Part shown: positions 35,401-44,943 of the stretch, one piece after another
How positions within the stretch are numbered: the stretch's first letter is position 1
How the letters are laid out: every line of letters starts with the position of its first letter
Assembly (NCBI GenBank): GCA_030425295.1
Contig: JAUIAT010000003.1
Coordinates: 1-64,000, forward strand
DNA: 64,000 bases
Direction: 5' to 3'
Source: Gammaproteobacteria bacterium
Lineage (GTDB): Bacteria; Pseudomonadota; Gammaproteobacteria; JAUIAT01
Notes under the pieces: generated by a model
What the model was told of the DNA's origin: nothing
The model's database searches: none
The model's input: only the letters and a program-made list of their open reading frames with translations
Position numbers and translations under genes: made by a program

Positions 35401-35772
35401 CTAAAATAAACCTTGGCGTCCTGGCTGAATAACAGATTCACACCGATCATCTTCTGACTCAGCTTCTACTGGTTTATCAACACTAGAACCGCTGCCGATG
35501 AAACCCTTGAAACACAAAGCACTTATACTAGATACAGAACTAGCCCCCGACGTTAAAGACATCAAGAGTTTAGATATAAATTTATGCCTATCAGGAGCTT
35601 GATAACTTTCGTGCGCCGCAATAAGAAGATAAGAAGCAATCGCTGATAATAAAATAATCCTGCTTGCCTTGGGATTATTCTCTATTTTTTGATCTAACAA
35701 ATCAAACAACCCTTTACTCATTTGCCAAATAGCTGCAAATTCAGTCACATATAAACCAGAATAACGATACAT
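35401..35772 (-). CDS. Hypothetical small membrane protein
   Basis: 123 residues, not recognised. One hydrophobic segment (IILLSAIASYLLIAAH, residues about 39-55) suggests a single membrane pass; a weaker Ser/Gly-rich hydrophobic stretch (LLMSLTSGASSVSSISALCF) follows near residue 90. The C-terminus is acidic (EAESEDDRCES). The ATG has a strong AGGAGAGGG ribosome site, which is the best argument that the frame is real. It stands alone between the comEA gene and a copy of the transposable element. Confidence 0.6.
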   Translation of the reverse strand: MYRYSGLYVTEFAAIWQMSKGLFDLLDQKIENNPKASRIILLSAIASYLLIAAHESYQAPDRHKFISKLLMSLTSGASSVSSISALCFKGFIGSGSSVDKPVEAESEDDRCESVIQPGRQGLF

Positions 35773-35895
35773 CTACCCTCTCCTTAGAAATCATTAGAAA
35801 GAGCATCATATACCGCAGATAGCATTAAGACAAGATAACTTCCTAACCGGACACTCTGTAAGGCACGAAATTTTAATTCTAACAAATCTTAAATG

Positions 35896-36222
35896 CTCAC
35901 CTTGCACAGGCTGTAAAGGTTTAGGGTAAACACATCTAAATTAATACATTTAACCTCTACAATTCCGGTCGACATAATTGCCATCCTAGTGCTACAGCCG
36001 TCATCCCGAGCGCCACAGCCGTCATCCCGAGCGCCACAGCCGTCATCCCGAGCGTAGCCGAGGGATCCGAACCAGCACATCAGTCAAATCTCTCCATTAC
36101 GCACCTTCGGTGCTTCAGTCGAGATGACGCAGGCAAGAACCTTCGATTTCTCAGTCGAGATGACGCAGAGTGCTGGGACTGCATAGTGTTAGCTAACTCG
36201 CCCCCCAAAAAAACTCATAAAA
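35896..36222. mobile_element. Second, right-truncated copy of the 30-bp-TIR element
   Basis: The left end ctcaccttgcacaggctg matches the terminal repeat at 22420, the interior shares acacatctaaattaatacat, a shorter tandem array of cacagccgtcatcccgagcg units and the tccgaaccagcacatcagtc segment. The match stops at aactcataaaatta, exactly where the coding end of the 1340-residue gene begins; the right terminal repeat is missing. Confidence 0.8.
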
Positions 36223-39200
36223 TTAAGGAGAAGCAAGCTCATTAATTCTATCAAGCTTATACTCAACAAACTTCCTGTCATTGGTGCGTCTATCACGATC
36301 GCGTAATTTAATGAGTAAACTTGCCTGCCCCTCATTAGCGGAATCATTAAACAACCAATCTATAGAAACTACTTCATCCTCATCTTCTTGAGACTCTTCT
36401 GCAGATTGATTAAATTTCTCATTGAAAGCATACCCATCAGCAGAATAATCATCATCGTTTCTTGGTGCAGATGAAAGACTAGCACCATCAGCTACCGCAA
36501 CCATATTACTTGACCAAGAACTTACCGCACTATCTGCAGTAGTGATAATTTGATCTATAAAATTAATAGTACTGTCGGCAAAAGGCAATCTAAAGATTCT
36601 AAATATATAGCTAGCAATCCAGAATGCAGTCTTCAACTCTATTTTTGTTGCACCCTCAGCACCAACACCAATGGTATTAACATTAACAGCAGTAGCACCA
36701 ATGCCAAAGAAATTAAGAAATTTAGTAACCTTATATACTTGCATATATCTATAGCGCTGGAGCTGTCCTTTAAGAAGGTCACTTTTTTTCTGCCAAGCTT
36801 TATATTCATCTGAAGTTTTGTTTGTTGGTTCTGGCTCAGTCATTTTAAATTGACCGTATAGATAATTATTAATATTCTTAGAATGCTTAGATACTGTAGA
36901 ACTTAGTTTACGTGTAAATAACGCTTCTTTATAAATCCCGGCAAGCTCCAAACAACGCTTGTTTAAAGTGATGTAATTAGAAATACTCTTACGCACGCCT
37001 TTAAATAAATTGCCAAGCATCTCCATAAAGTTTAAAGTATCGAAAGAAGTATCTGTTACAGCAGAACAAGCAGTAACCGCCCATGACAAGTACTGAAAGA
37101 CAACATGATTTGGATTAGCCCCCCACACAATATGGGCAATTTTACCCATTAGGTCAGCGACATTTTTCTGACAAAGCGCACCAAATAAAATACCACCCAA
37201 ACCACAAGCTGCCACAACAACTCCGAGAAACAGAACATCAAGAGATGGCTTTACTATACATCTTGCAAGAAACACTATTACTTCAGGCCACGTAACTACT
37301 TTGAATGTCTTACCCTTAAACAAGCTATTAATTGTAAAAGTATCAACAAAATATCCGCCTATCTTGTTACCAATACCCCTTACAATATCTTTAAACTCTG
37401 CCCAGATAGTCTTAGACTCAGGACGAATCATCTTATTAAGATCTTTAGCAATTTGAATGAAGGCAAAAACACCCATCCTCTGAAAAGCTAGAATTGCGGC
37501 AATAAATAGTACGGCCGACATACCGACTGCTGCCACAGTAACAATAGGCACTGCAGCATGAGGAACTAGCGCTGAAATATGTAGCAACCCAACAACAGCT
37601 CCGAATACACTTGACCAAAGAGGCAAGTTATTAGTAAACGATAGAGCCCCTAAAGTAATGCCCGAACACACTGAAATACCAAAAGTTGAAGCGATAAACA
37701 ATCTCGGCAATATACCTAGCTTTCGGTTCGTGTCAGGATCATGAGTAAACGCATTATTAAGCAGCAAATACTTCTGAGCTTCAGCACCGGGACGAGAAAA
37801 CAAAATATTATTTGATATTAGTGCAAAGGTGAATACTGCAGCAGCTGCCGCTACAACAACAATAACTGGCCAGCCGAAACCTGAAGCGCCAAGCATACCA
37901 ACAACCATTGAAGCACCAATCCCTGCCTCCCCGAGAGATACGAGCATATTAATAACCCTATTAGATGCGGCAAGCCTTTGTTTCTTTTTGCGTCTTGCAT
38001 CACGGCGAGATAACACTCTTTGCAATTGTATATAATACTTTCCATTTTCCTCAAGATTTCTCAAATAGTTATCCCATTCACCTATTTTTCTCAAATAAAC
38101 TTTATCGAAACCTTGGCCTTCTGCATGCTGTTTGGCTTTTTGTAACTCATTACGCAATAAATCAAAGTCATCATTGTAAATAACTTTGCTACCATCACCT
38201 TCACTCTGCTTATTTGGATCAGGTAAGATGAAGAAAGCATCATTAAACCCTAGCGCACGCTTTATTTCTCTTAACTTAGCAGTATCTTTTTCACTAAATA
38301 CTGTTTTTTCAGAATGCTTTATATTTACAATTCGATGAGGCTGATGATACTTATCTGCAACCCTATGCAGCTGAACTTTTAAAGACTTCAGGAAATTAAC
38401 TTGAGCACTATCAACAACCTCACTCCCAATCTGACCTTCATCAAAAATTGCGCACCTATTAGCATAATAGCTAAAAACTTCATAACTATTATTAACTAGC
38501 TTTTCAATATCCTCTGTAGACCAAATATCTTGAATTTTTTCAACCAACCCAGCAGGCGTATTATCATGGCTGTACTCATAAATCTTAGTATTAGGGTTTT
38601 GCTTAAAACTAGAGTAAAGCCCCATGGAAGCTTCAAGATTTGAAAAGCTATTACGAAGCTCCATAATATCTTTATCAACACCGTCTTTAAGATACCAATC
38701 ACCTGAAGTCATAGCCCAAGCAGAGCGCTTATATTTCTCGTTCTGAAATTTATTTGTGACTTTAAGGCGTTCTTTGGCAATTTCTTTATAAACTGCTTTT
38801 AAGTTATAGTTATTACTCTGAGCAATCTGATAAAAGACTTCTTCACTTTTTTTCCCGCTTACTCTTTCATACTGCTTAATATCATTATATAACTGCTTAT
38901 CGATTACTTTTACAGAACATGTAGATGTAAAACCAGAAGCAAGAAAATAGGCCTGCAGCTCATCATATGTTTTAGCATAAAGATCTAGAAACTCTTCTTT
39001 TGATGATAATTTTGAACTATGACCATCAAGAAGATTTTTTAGCTTTATCTCAAACTCGTCAACTGCATTAGCTAACAAATCATTTTTGTTTTTATCTAAA
39101 AAATCAAGAGCTGACCTGATATACGCCCTCTTTTCAAAAAGATCCTTATCAAAGGTACTAACAGGAAAATAGCGAGGAAGAATTCTCTTTAGCCCTGCCC

Positions 39201-40233
39201 ATAATAAGTGATGCCACTTTTCATTAACAAATGGAATAACCAATAGATTACGCCAAGCCACCACAACAAACTCTTTTAATAAAGTTAAAAACCAAGTTAC
39301 GGGTTTTAGAATGGCACCCACAAATCTGACAAATCTATAAGATGTTATTTTGCTCCATACATCTCTGGCCACCTGAAGACGTGGCAGCTTAATTTTAACT
39401 GAAGCAAATGCATGCAAGCCAACAAGGCCTTGGTTTTTAATTAAACTAGAAAATGAATCGCGCTTAGGATCAAGTTGTTTTAGTAATAAGGCTTTATCAA
39501 CTTCATTTTGAAGAATTTCTATTTTTTTAAAGCTATCTAAAGATTCATAACCATCTATAGCAGAAAAATCTTTATTTCCAGTGTGTTTTTTATAAAGTTT
39601 TTCTAAACGGCTTTTTTTGTACCAATTAGAAAAATAATTACTAGGCCTGTGTAGATCCTCAAGAATGGCATTGTATAATTCTACAATACTACTTCCACTT
39701 TTATTATTTGAACCAAGCTTATAATCACTTTTTTCTTTAGCTTTTTGCAGAACAACAAACTTATCGATTGGTGAGGAACTGATATTATTAATCAAATTTT
39801 CATATAATTCCTCTTTCTTCTCTTTAGTAAGCTTCAATTCTCTTAGCTTTGTAAGAAGCTCAAAATCAACCTCGGCTTTTGGTTTATGACAAGCATCCTG
39901 CTCGATATAACAGTGATGACTCAAAGTATTAAGAACCACAAACAAACGTTTACCGGCCTCATAAACAGGAAGGAATTCAGAATATTTTTGAAAAGCAGGA
40001 CTTCTATTGCCATCTTGCCCTTCTAAATTTTCATACCAATCGCTGATAATTTCTGATACGAAGGGCTTTAAGTCTGGCACTGAATCTACATGTTCCCAGT
40101 TTTTATTGTATTTTTTCTCAATCTTAAGCAAATGCTTAATTGCATTCCTAATGGATTTGCGATCAAAATCTAAAGCCTGTGACCATTTTAAAGGTCTTAG
40201 CTCATTTGTATTTGCTTGAGAATTATCTGCCAT
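36223..40233 (-). CDS. Very large orphan membrane protein
   Basis: About 1336 residues from the ATG at 40233; a GTG four codons earlier is possible. No family was recognised. The first 750 residues are Lys/Asp/Glu-rich and helical. Between about 765 and 1030 lie several membrane segments: GMLGASGFGWPVIVVVAAAA, the long stretch around SGITLGALSFTNNLPLWSSV and VPIVTVAAVGMSAVLFIAAI, and LFLGVVVAACGLGGILFGAL. The C-terminal 300 residues are polar, with an acidic SAEESQEDEDEVVS run. There is no signal peptide. Large effectors that insert into host membranes have this shape, but a bacterial structural role is not excluded. The stop codon coincides with the edge of the truncated repeat element, so the present C-terminus may not be the ancestral one. 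Confidence 0.7.
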   Translation of the reverse strand: MADNSQANTNELRPLKWSQALDFDRKSIRNAIKHLLKIEKKYNKNWEHVDSVPDLKPFVSEIISDWYENLEGQDGNRSPAFQKYSEFLPVYEAGKRLFVVLNTLSHHCYIEQDACHKPKAEVDFELLTKLRELKLTKEKKEELYENLINNISSSPIDKFVVLQKAKEKSDYKLGSNNKSGSSIVELYNAILEDLHRPSNYFSNWYKKSRLEKLYKKHTGNKDFSAIDGYESLDSFKKIEILQNEVDKALLLKQLDPKRDSFSSLIKNQGLVGLHAFASVKIKLPRLQVARDVWSKITSYRFVRFVGAILKPVTWFLTLLKEFVVVAWRNLLVIPFVNEKWHHLLWAGLKRILPRYFPVSTFDKDLFEKRAYIRSALDFLDKNKNDLLANAVDEFEIKLKNLLDGHSSKLSSKEEFLDLYAKTYDELQAYFLASGFTSTCSVKVIDKQLYNDIKQYERVSGKKSEEVFYQIAQSNNYNLKAVYKEIAKERLKVTNKFQNEKYKRSAWAMTSGDWYLKDGVDKDIMELRNSFSNLEASMGLYSSFKQNPNTKIYEYSHDNTPAGLVEKIQDIWSTEDIEKLVNNSYEVFSYYANRCAIFDEGQIGSEVVDSAQVNFLKSLKVQLHRVADKYHQPHRIVNIKHSEKTVFSEKDTAKLREIKRALGFNDAFFILPDPNKQSEGDGSKVIYNDDFDLLRNELQKAKQHAEGQGFDKVYLRKIGEWDNYLRNLEENGKYYIQLQRVLSRRDARRKKKQRLAASNRVINMLVSLGEAGIGASMVVGMLGASGFGWPVIVVVAAAAAVFTFALISNNILFSRPGAEAQKYLLLNNAFTHDPDTNRKLGILPRLFIASTFGISVCSGITLGALSFTNNLPLWSSVFGAVVGLLHISALVPHAAVPIVTVAAVGMSAVLFIAAILAFQRMGVFAFIQIAKDLNKMIRPESKTIWAEFKDIVRGIGNKIGGYFVDTFTINSLFKGKTFKVVTWPEVIVFLARCIVKPSLDVLFLGVVVAACGLGGILFGALCQKNVADLMGKIAHIVWGANPNHVVFQYLSWAVTACSAVTDTSFDTLNFMEMLGNLFKGVRKSISNYITLNKRCLELAGIYKEALFTRKLSSTVSKHSKNINNYLYGQFKMTEPEPTNKTSDEYKAWQKKSDLLKGQLQRYRYMQVYKVTKFLNFFGIGATAVNVNTIGVGAEGATKIELKTAFWIASYIFRIFRLPFADSTINFIDQIITTADSAVSSWSSNMVAVADGASLSSAPRNDDDYSADGYAFNEKFNQSAEESQEDEDEVVSIDWLFNDSANEGQASLLIKLRDRDRRTNDRKFVEYKLDRINELASP

Positions 40234-40360
40234 AACTATTTCCACGGATTGAATTCAAAAATAAAAAGGTAACCTAAAAATTGTACAAGAATTACCTTAA
40301 GAGAAAATTAAGTAAAAATAACACAGCAGAACCTTAATTGTACAGCTCAAAAACAAGTCA

Positions 40361-40390
40361 TTTACACACTGTAACTATTGGATTTAGAAT
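40361..40390 (+). promoter_or_regulatory. Sigma-70 promoter of the GltB-like gene
   Basis: TTTACA at 40361-40366, an 18-base spacer and TAGAAT at 40385-40390, 37 bases before the ATG. A single mismatch in each hexamer. Confidence 0.6.
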
Positions 40391-40427
40391 AAAATTAGAA
40401 ACAATCTAAAAAAATGAAGGGAATCAA

Positions 40428-42032
40428 ATGGATAGAAGATGGTTTTGGCTAGGATCTACTCTAGTGTTAATTGCTTATTTCTCAATGGATTACTGGTTTG
40501 TAGATCTATCAACTATTGTAACCTTTACTATAATACTTACTTTGTTTTCATTAATAGGAGTAGGAATATATGACATATTCCAAAAACGTTACAATATCTT
40601 ACGAATTTATCCAATAATTGGGCACTTACGCTATATTTTATTAGCAATAAGGCCACAGATACGCGCCTATTTTATTGAATCAGACCAAGACGGCAGGCCG
40701 TTTAGTCGAGAAGATAGATTTTCTGTTTATAGTCGTGCCGAAAAAGCTAATGACACAGTACCTTTTGGAACTCAACGCGATGTAAACAAACCAGGATTTT
40801 CATCTATTCATCACTCATTACGCCCGGTGGTAACCTCTGAAACTGAATCTAGAATCATTGTAGGTAATGAACAGTGTAAAAAGCCATATTCTGCATCAAG
40901 GATTAATATTTCTGCAATGAGCTTTGGTGCTATTAGTAAAAATGCAGTTCGCGCACTAAATCGTGGTGCTAAAATTGGCAGATTCGCTCATAACACGGGA
41001 GAAGGAGGTTTAAGCTCCTACCATCTAATAGAAGGTGGTGACATAATTTGGCAGATCGGCACTGGTTACTTTGGGTGCCGAACTAAAGACGGCAATTTCG
41101 ATGCTAATCAATTTAAAAATAAATCTAAAAACAAAGCTGTGAAAATGATAGAAATCAAACTATCGCAAGGCGCTAAGCCTTCACATGGTGGTATTCTTCC
41201 TGCTGAGAAAGTCACCAAAGAAATAGCTGAGATTCGAGGCATTCCAATGGGTAAAGATTGTGTATCACCCCCAGCGCACACTGCCTTTTCAACCCCCAAA
41301 GGATTGCTTCAGTTTGTCAAAGAAGTTCGCGATTTAAGTGGTGGAAAACCAACTGGGTTTAAACTCTGCATTGGTGATAAATGTGAATTCATGGCCATTG
41401 TCAAAGCCATGCTAGAAACCCAAATCTACCCGGACTTCATTACTGTGGATGGCGCTGAAGGTGGAACAGGCGCGGCTCCTATGGAATTTGCTGACTTTAT
41501 TGGATTACCTCTCAATGAAGGCTTACCTTTCGTGCATAGTGTTTTAAAAGGAGCAGGGTTACGCAAACATATTCGCATAATAGCCAGCGGTAAAATAATC
41601 TCAGGGTTTGACATCATTACCAAACTAGCTTTGGGAGCCGATATGTGCAACAGCGCTCGTGGCATGATGTTTTCTCTAGGTTGCGTACAATCCAGACGGT
41701 GCCATTTAAACACGTGTCCCACAGGTGTTGCCACTCAAAAACCCTCTAGAATGTACGCTCTGGATGTTGACAACAAAGCTCCTCGCGTTGCTAACTTTCA
41801 CGACGCTATTATTAAAGCAATGCTTGATATATTGGGGGCCTCAGGATTAACAAAGATTAAAGATTTAAAACCTTGGCATGTTTATTACAGGACTGGTGTT
41901 GCAGAAGTTCAGACTTATTCCGAACTATATACATTTATGAAAGAAGGTCAGTTGCTGGGTGATGATAAGGATATTCCAGATGAATTTAAAACTATTTGGA
42001 AAAAATCTAGTGCCAATTGCTTCACTACATAA
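40428..42032 (+). CDS. FMN-binding glutamate-synthase-family protein
   Basis: 534 residues. Two N-terminal membrane segments (WFWLGSTLVLIAYFSMDYWF and IVTFTIILTLFSLIGVGIYD) precede a GltB-type FMN/Fe-S domain. Visible: MSFGAISKNAVRALNRGAKI, HNTGEGGLSSYH, IEIKLSQGAKPSHGGILP, FITVDGAEGGTGAAP, and the Fe-S cysteines in GCVQSRRCHLNTCPTGVATQ. The amidotransferase and central domains of full glutamate synthase are missing, so this is the stand-alone archaeal-type form, membrane-anchored. Such proteins are annotated as FMN-binding glutamate synthase family; the true substrate is not known. It has its own promoter. ubiA follows 109 bases on. Confidence 0.9.
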   Translation: MDRRWFWLGSTLVLIAYFSMDYWFVDLSTIVTFTIILTLFSLIGVGIYDIFQKRYNILRIYPIIGHLRYILLAIRPQIRAYFIESDQDGRPFSREDRFSVYSRAEKANDTVPFGTQRDVNKPGFSSIHHSLRPVVTSETESRIIVGNEQCKKPYSASRINISAMSFGAISKNAVRALNRGAKIGRFAHNTGEGGLSSYHLIEGGDIIWQIGTGYFGCRTKDGNFDANQFKNKSKNKAVKMIEIKLSQGAKPSHGGILPAEKVTKEIAEIRGIPMGKDCVSPPAHTAFSTPKGLLQFVKEVRDLSGGKPTGFKLCIGDKCEFMAIVKAMLETQIYPDFITVDGAEGGTGAAPMEFADFIGLPLNEGLPFVHSVLKGAGLRKHIRIIASGKIISGFDIITKLALGADMCNSARGMMFSLGCVQSRRCHLNTCPTGVATQKPSRMYALDVDNKAPRVANFHDAIIKAMLDILGASGLTKIKDLKPWHVYYRTGVAEVQTYSELYTFMKEGQLLGDDKDIPDEFKTIWKKSSANCFTT

Positions 42033-42141
42033 ACTATAAACATTTTTGATTTGCAACTGCTATCTAGATAACAAACAAAAAAAACAATACAATTAGTTGC
42101 TGTTAACAAATATTTTTTCCAACTGATATTATCAACACAAA

Positions 42142-42987
42142 ATGCTTATAAATAATAAATACTTAAAACTAATTCGCTTCGACAAACCAGTTGGCAGCTA
42201 CTTACTTCTTTGGCCAGTATTAACAGCGCTATGGATTGCTAACAAAGGCATGCCGCCTATCACGTTAATAATAATTTTCACAGTTGGTGTTTTTATCATG
42301 CGCTCAGTCGGATGCATATTGAATGATCTTGCCGATATTAAATTTGACAAACATGTCGAACGAACGAAAGACAGACCGCTTACATCTGGAGATTTATCAG
42401 TCAAGCAAGCCTTAATATTTTTAGTCACGTTACTATTTATTGCTCTAATGCTTGCTATGCAATTAAATTGGCTAGCAATCTCAATTACACCTTTAGCACT
42501 AGGACTAACTACCCTCTACCCTTTTTGTAAAAGATTCACCTACTGGCCCCAAATAATACTAGGATTAACTTTTAATCTTGGTATCTTAATGGCTTTTGCG
42601 GCAAGCATTAACCAAATACCGATTACCGCTATTTTACTTTATGCAATAGCAGTACTTTGGACTTTAGCATTTGATACAGTTTATGCGATGTCGGATATGG
42701 AGGATGATATCAAGATAGGGGTTAAATCCTCAGCCCTGAAACTAGGCAAGAACGGGATTAAATTTGTTGTAACTATACAAACAATTATTATGCTAGGGTT
42801 AATGGCGTTGGGATTTATAACAAATCTATCATGGCCTTATTTTGTAAGCTTAATGATGTCATCGCTTACTTTTATTTACCAATATAAACTTTGTCGCCAA
42901 AATAAATTTCATCAAGCATTCATCAACAACCATATATCATGGTTGATCGTTTTTATTGGTGTAATTTTCTCTTATAGCCTTATATAA
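42142..42987 (+). CDS. ubiA: 4-hydroxybenzoate polyprenyltransferase UbiA
   Basis: 281 residues, an integral membrane prenyltransferase that attaches the isoprenoid tail to 4-hydroxybenzoate, the first committed step of ubiquinone synthesis. The first Asp-rich motif is NDLADIKFDKHVERTKDRPL; the second is TVYAMSDMEDDIKIGVKSSA. About eight hydrophobic segments are visible. The N-terminus IRFDKPVGSYLLLWPVLTAL is typical. Upstream is the GltB-like gene on the same strand; convergent downstream is the Fic-like gene. With ubiH in the same window it indicates a respiratory, ubiquinone-using cell. Confidence 0.95.
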   Translation: MLINNKYLKLIRFDKPVGSYLLLWPVLTALWIANKGMPPITLIIIFTVGVFIMRSVGCILNDLADIKFDKHVERTKDRPLTSGDLSVKQALIFLVTLLFIALMLAMQLNWLAISITPLALGLTTLYPFCKRFTYWPQIILGLTFNLGILMAFAASINQIPITAILLYAIAVLWTLAFDTVYAMSDMEDDIKIGVKSSALKLGKNGIKFVVTIQTIIMLGLMALGFITNLSWPYFVSLMMSSLTFIYQYKLCRQNKFHQAFINNHISWLIVFIGVIFSYSLI

Positions 42988-43011
42988 TAATAGTACTCAT
43001 AGTTTTAATAC

Positions 43012-44517
43012 TTAACGACCAAACCGTCTTTTAGAAGATGAAAACTTAGACTCATCTAAACAAAAAACATTAGTTGGGAAAAATCTCTCAGTCAGATTCT
43101 TATATGTTTGAGAATATAAACTCCTGACAGGTGAAGGCAAACCCCAACGTTTTTCTGTTTTATTCTTCTTACTTAAAATATCCTTCAAGCTAAAAATAAC
43201 TGAATTTGTTTTAATCACATCAGACTTTGAATTTATTTTCTCAGGCAAGTCTTTTAATATTTGCCGCATTTTTGCAATACCAGATGGCAAGCACCTAAAA
43301 AACCCACATCCTCTAGCAACCTCCCAATAAGTAGTCTGAAGCTTTTGCTTTAACTTTATAAGGTATTCATGGGAAGAATAAACCTGGTTACTAGCTTCTT
43401 TATGCAGACAGGAAAGGGAAAAGCGAGCGGGATTTCCTGATTCAATAGCCTTATCAAATTCACACTGAACAGTACATATTAAATTAACACTAAAACAAAT
43501 AACATCACTATTAAGATTGCTAGTTGGTTTAATATTTAATTTTGCAATCGCCGATTCTGTTTCTTCTATTCTTTCATTGACAAACTTTTCATTATCAATA
43601 AAGGCAAGCGACTTCTCCATTCCCCTAATTACTTCAAGGCAAAGATTTTGCCTTGAATAACTATCAAAATAATTAGGATTGGCAAGCATAGCGGGAGGAA
43701 AACCATTTGCTATCAATAATTCATTTAACAACCTCATACAAAAAGCTCTACAATTAGCATCATCAAATGGGTGAAGCCTTTCTAGCCTAATAATTAGATT
43801 TACTATTGCATAAAGAGTTTTGGCAGGATCTTTATCGTTATTAATTTTATTATACTCACCAATAAACTCTGAGATTTTTTTACTTAAAAGCTGGGTTCTT
43901 TCATTACACTCAGCAATAGAACTTATATACCAGAGTTTTTCTTCAATATTAAATTTATTAGTTAAATCCTCCCTGGACATATCAGTACGACTAACCTTCT
44001 CAGATATTTCATAAAGAGTATAAGCGTTAAAATTACTATTTAAATCTATATAATATAAATCATATCCACCTGAATTATTAAAAAAATCAATTAATATCTC
44101 ATTGAAACCCTGCCCAATAAGAACATTTTCTTTACACAAGCTAAAACAAGAGGGGCTAAAACCATAATCCCCCCTTATTACAGTATTCAAATTAGTTTCA
44201 AACTTGGTAACATACTCTGTAGCGTAGTAATGCACTTCCTGTATTTTACTTTCAGTCAAATTTTCAAAATCAACAGTAAGACAACGCAATTGATCCATAA
44301 TAAGAGACTTAAAATAACCAGGTTCAGATTTTTCAAAATCTAAAAAAACATTTTCGTTGTAGCGATAATCTTCAACATAAAATCGGAAAAACTCAGTCGC
44401 AGGGAATTTTACAAAAAAATCTTTATACCCTTCAGGACACTTTTTTAGATAACTTTCTTTAATGTCTGACAGGCGTTTACTAAAATTTTCTATATCATGA
44501 CTAATCATATTCAACAT
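43012..44517 (-). CDS. Fic-like domain protein, effector candidate
   Basis: 501 residues from an ATG at 44517 (a TTG lies one codon earlier, another ATG three codons later). The centre contains LERLHPFDDANCRAFCMRLLNELL. HPFDDANCR (residues about 249-257) fits the Fic active-site loop HxFx(D/E)(G/A)N(G/K)R except for Cys in place of Gly/Lys, and the surrounding helices (YAIVNLIIRLERL before, FCMRLLNELL after) match the Fic core. Fic enzymes transfer AMP, UMP, phosphate or phosphocholine to proteins. No inhibitory S/TxxxE(G/N) helix was identified. Flanking regions are unrecognised. Large Fic proteins in this group of bacteria are often host-directed; that part is inference. Convergent with ubiA. 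Confidence 0.75.
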   Translation of the reverse strand: MLNMISHDIENFSKRLSDIKESYLKKCPEGYKDFFVKFPATEFFRFYVEDYRYNENVFLDFEKSEPGYFKSLIMDQLRCLTVDFENLTESKIQEVHYYATEYVTKFETNLNTVIRGDYGFSPSCFSLCKENVLIGQGFNEILIDFFNNSGGYDLYYIDLNSNFNAYTLYEISEKVSRTDMSREDLTNKFNIEEKLWYISSIAECNERTQLLSKKISEFIGEYNKINNDKDPAKTLYAIVNLIIRLERLHPFDDANCRAFCMRLLNELLIANGFPPAMLANPNYFDSYSRQNLCLEVIRGMEKSLAFIDNEKFVNERIEETESAIAKLNIKPTSNLNSDVICFSVNLICTVQCEFDKAIESGNPARFSLSCLHKEASNQVYSSHEYLIKLKQKLQTTYWEVARGCGFFRCLPSGIAKMRQILKDLPEKINSKSDVIKTNSVIFSLKDILSKKNKTEKRWGLPSPVRSLYSQTYKNLTERFFPTNVFCLDESKFSSSKRRFGR

Positions 44518-44579
44518 CAATAGATCTAAACTTGGACAAATAATACTAAAGTTTTATTAACAGAAAATTAAAAATATTC

Positions 44580-44608
44580 TTGACTGTAATCGTGCAACGC
44601 TGTACCAT
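44580..44608 (+). promoter_or_regulatory. Promoter and possible operator of trpR
   Basis: TTGACT at 44580-44585, a 17-base spacer, TACCAT at 44603-44608. Around the spacer, tgtaat and attaca form an inverted pair, and an imperfect dyad tggtacagc / gttgcacga covers the -10, a plausible self-regulation site although not a classical CTAG-centred trp operator. Confidence 0.5.
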
Positions 44609-44632
44609 TACAAATTAACAGGGAGATGTTTG

Positions 44633-44923
44633 ATGAAACAAGAATCAAACTGGGAAAAATTTGTAGAAATTTGCTTTAGAGTGAAGGACAAGGAGCTATT
44701 ACTTGAGCTTTTTGATCTGCTTTTCACACATGAAGAAAAAGATGATTTTGCAAAAAGATGTCAAATTATTCACGCATTAATTGATGGAGAAATGACACAA
44801 AGGCAAATGGCGCAAGAGCTTGAAGTTAGTATTGCAAAAATCACCCGCGGCTCCAATGCCCTAAAGCAAGTTGATCCAAAAATTATCGAGTTTTTTAAGT
44901 CTTGGGCTTACAACAAACAGTAA
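44633..44923 (+). CDS. trpR: Trp repressor TrpR
   Basis: 96 residues from the ATG at 44633, preceded by GGGAG; a TTG one codon earlier is not needed. TrpR is the tryptophan-responsive repressor. The all-helical fold and helix-turn-helix are visible: LLELFDLLFTHEEKDDFAKRCQIIHALI, shown here in parts as LLELFDLLFTHEEKDDFAKR and then GEMTQRQMAQELEVSIAKITRGSNAL, the DNA-reading part. No trp biosynthetic gene is nearby. A hairpin begins 20 bases after the stop and opens the structured non-coding region downstream. Confidence 0.94.
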   Translation: MKQESNWEKFVEICFRVKDKELLLELFDLLFTHEEKDDFAKRCQIIHALIDGEMTQRQMAQELEVSIAKITRGSNALKQVDPKIIEFFKSWAYNKQ

Positions 44924-44943
44924 GTATCAAGAAATGATTCTGT

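Noticed and set aside
35889-36080. A 63-codon frame with ARDDGCG repeats on the minus strand
   Set aside because: It is a translation of the 20-bp tandem array inside the transposable element; no ribosome site and no constraint.
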